A stretch of 64,000 bases of DNA, from the NCBI GenBank assembly GCA_028551475.1, contig CM052359.1, positions 19,531,583 through 19,595,582 on the forward strand. The letters run 5' to 3'. The notes beneath the pieces are model-generated. The model saw only the letters and a list, made by a program, of their open reading frames with translations, did no database searches and had not been told where the DNA came from. The DNA comes from Casuarina equisetifolia (Eukaryota > Streptophyta > Magnoliopsida > Fagales > Casuarinaceae). Shown piece by piece: positions 62,901-64,000 of the stretch (its first letter is position 1; each line of letters starts with the position of its first letter). Both the position numbers and the translations under genes were made by a program.

Positions 62901-63604
62901 ATGCCAGAGAAAAGTGAATGGAATAAATCACCAGACTGAGTTTCAGGAAATTGGATAGAGAAATTTCTTTAGGGATGTCCCAGAGTCTTGAAAGAGGTGA
63001 AAAGGACTTGTAGAAGATCTTCTGTTTGTTGTTCTTAGTGGTGTTTATGCTACAATTTACTTCTGTAAAACGGGAAATTAAAAATTCTTTGTGCAATGGA
63101 GTTCACCTGAAATATTTTTCATGTGCCAGTGGGTGAGGGGGTGGGGTTGTGCTACCCCCACTGCCTTTGACAGTATCATCGCAAAACCCTAGACTCCAAC
63201 ACTTCCCTCTTACTTCTATCAACAACAAAGATAGCTGCAAGAAATTTTCTGAAGCTCCTATGATTCACAAATATACTCAGAAATTCCTATCAGAGCCAGA
63301 TACAAAGATACAATATTCTTCACTTCACAAAGAGTCTTAAGTACTAGAAACTGTAAATATGTGGAACCATTTTGCAAGTCCACTTATTCCTTAGATAATC
63401 ATTTGAACTTTTGAAATAGGAATTAGGAATAAAATGTTCGGGACATACATTGACTGCAGAAACTTTCTCAGGAACATAGCGATCACTTCTGTCACCTAAG
63501 CCCAAGTTTCCATATCGGCCCCAGCCCCATCCATAGAGATCCCCATCTTCAGTAACAGCTGCAGTATGTTCAGCACCAGCAGCAACCATTTTGATAGGGA
63601 CACC
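56968..63604 (-). CDS. UVR8: UV-B photoreceptor UVR8 (RCC1 repeats), 5' end outside window
   Basis: Visible exons in transcription order: 63604-63449, 61355-61182, 59366-59295, 59096-59025, 58849-58731, 57618-57533, 57438-57386, 57054-56968. They join in phase and code 272 residues, about 60 percent of the 440 usual. UVR8 is a seven-bladed beta-propeller dimer that senses UV-B through tryptophans, becomes monomeric and binds COP1. Seen: [21 protein letters not shown] (Trp codon 61325-61323), GGWRHS (59354-59352) and CGWRHT (58825-58823), which carry Trp residues corresponding to W233, W285 and W337 of Arabidopsis. The C-terminal tail keeps ERYAVVP, the VP motif for COP1 binding, at 57415-57395, and ends DVKRIRT. 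The intron after 59025 starts with GC instead of GT. The first exons lie beyond 64000; 63605-64000 is intron. Confidence 0.96.
57619..58730 (-). other. UVR8 intron
   Basis: A 1.1-kb intron within an Arg codon (AG|G). No further feature seen. Confidence 0.8.
58850..59024 (-). other. GC-AG intron of UVR8
   Basis: A 175-bp intron with donor CAG|GCACGT and acceptor TTGACAG. No GT donor nearby keeps the conserved PHEQ-KVIQ junction in frame, so the GC donor is the best reading. Confidence 0.8.
59367..61181 (-). other. UVR8 intron, 1.8 kb
   Basis: No coding similarity; an A-run at 60786-60799. A 113-codon plus-strand open frame (59591-59932) has no recognisable product. Confidence 0.75.
61356..63448 (-). 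other. UVR8 intron, 2.1 kb
   Basis: Falls between the exons ending SAVN and starting GEKM. The part 62650-63000 is less AT-rich than the rest but shows no recognisable gene or repeat ends. Confidence 0.75.
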
Positions 63605-64000
63605 CTAACAAAAGATGAATGAAAATTAGGTACACAAATCCCTATGTGAAATCCATGAGAACCACATCGAAGAATTAGGATCATGCATCTCATAAGTTGC
63701 TTTTTTTTTTTTTTTTTTTTTTCAAATACTGGAATTTAACAAAAAAGTAATAACGTATGTAATTTTCTATCTTGATAAATTTAGTAGTTACTGATTTTTG
63801 CCTACAATTCTTAGATAGATGACTTTGGTCAATACAGCTGGTAGCATGATGATGCAACTCCTGGTTACTATACAGCAATAAAAAATTTATGTACACAGGA
63901 GGAACCAAATGATTTTAAACCTTGATGGTAAGATTTCTGTAGAATCCTCCCTATTGGTTTCCACTTGTCCTACGAAGCTTCATAAACTAACCATAGGTAT
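63605..64000 (-). other. UVR8 intron continuing past the window
   Basis: Contains a T-run of about 22 bases at 63701-63722. The exon that should precede GVPIKM is not present up to 64000. Confidence 0.75.

Noticed and set aside
62679-62939. Possible small gene within the UVR8 intron
   Set aside because: 86-codon frame without recognisable domain, start context or splice support.
1-64000. CRISPR arrays, rRNA, tRNA genes, organelle DNA inserts
   Set aside because: None seen. The regular repeats are microsatellites or transposon-derived, and the tRNA-like matches are only primer-binding sites of retrotransposons.

Overview
The window is nuclear DNA from a eudicot plant: spliced genes with GT-AG introns, an AT-rich background, microsatellites, and many LTR retrotransposon remains. 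The long introns and thick layer of old repeats would suit a woody perennial, but I cannot name the species.

Layout. (1) 1-6070, plus strand: the 3' two thirds of the catalytic alpha subunit of ER glucosidase II (GH31; PSL5/RSW3 type), six exons visible. (2) 6071-40420: about 34 kb almost without host genes, filled with fossil transposons. They are a chromodomain-type Ty3/gypsy element (6917-13501), three solo LTRs of one 1.1-1.4 kb family, each with an exact 5-bp target duplication, a Ty1/copia element whose 3' part has been tandemly duplicated so that three LTRs are present (19693-27871), TRIM-like repeats, a truncated LINE with a 17-bp target duplication, and a second copia element on the minus strand (30171-35795). 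(3) 40755-42698, plus strand: a complete six-exon amino acid permease of the AAP family, probably the AAP4 orthologue. (4) 44665-53883, minus strand: a complete eight-exon auxilin-like J-domain protein for clathrin uncoating. (5) 56968-63604, minus strand: the last eight coding exons seen of the UV-B photoreceptor UVR8; its 5' exons lie beyond the window.

The genes do not form a pathway. The order glucosidase II alpha - AAP - UVR8 does match, from memory, the neighbouring Arabidopsis loci At5g63840 (RSW3/PSL5), At5g63850 (AAP4) and At5g63860 (UVR8), so this looks like an old conserved block. Here it is opened by the repeat cluster on one side of AAP and by an auxilin-like gene on the other.

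Exon limits were set by reading splice sites and keeping the frame; every internal exon joins in phase. Repeat limits come from visible alignment of copies within the window. No database search was possible.
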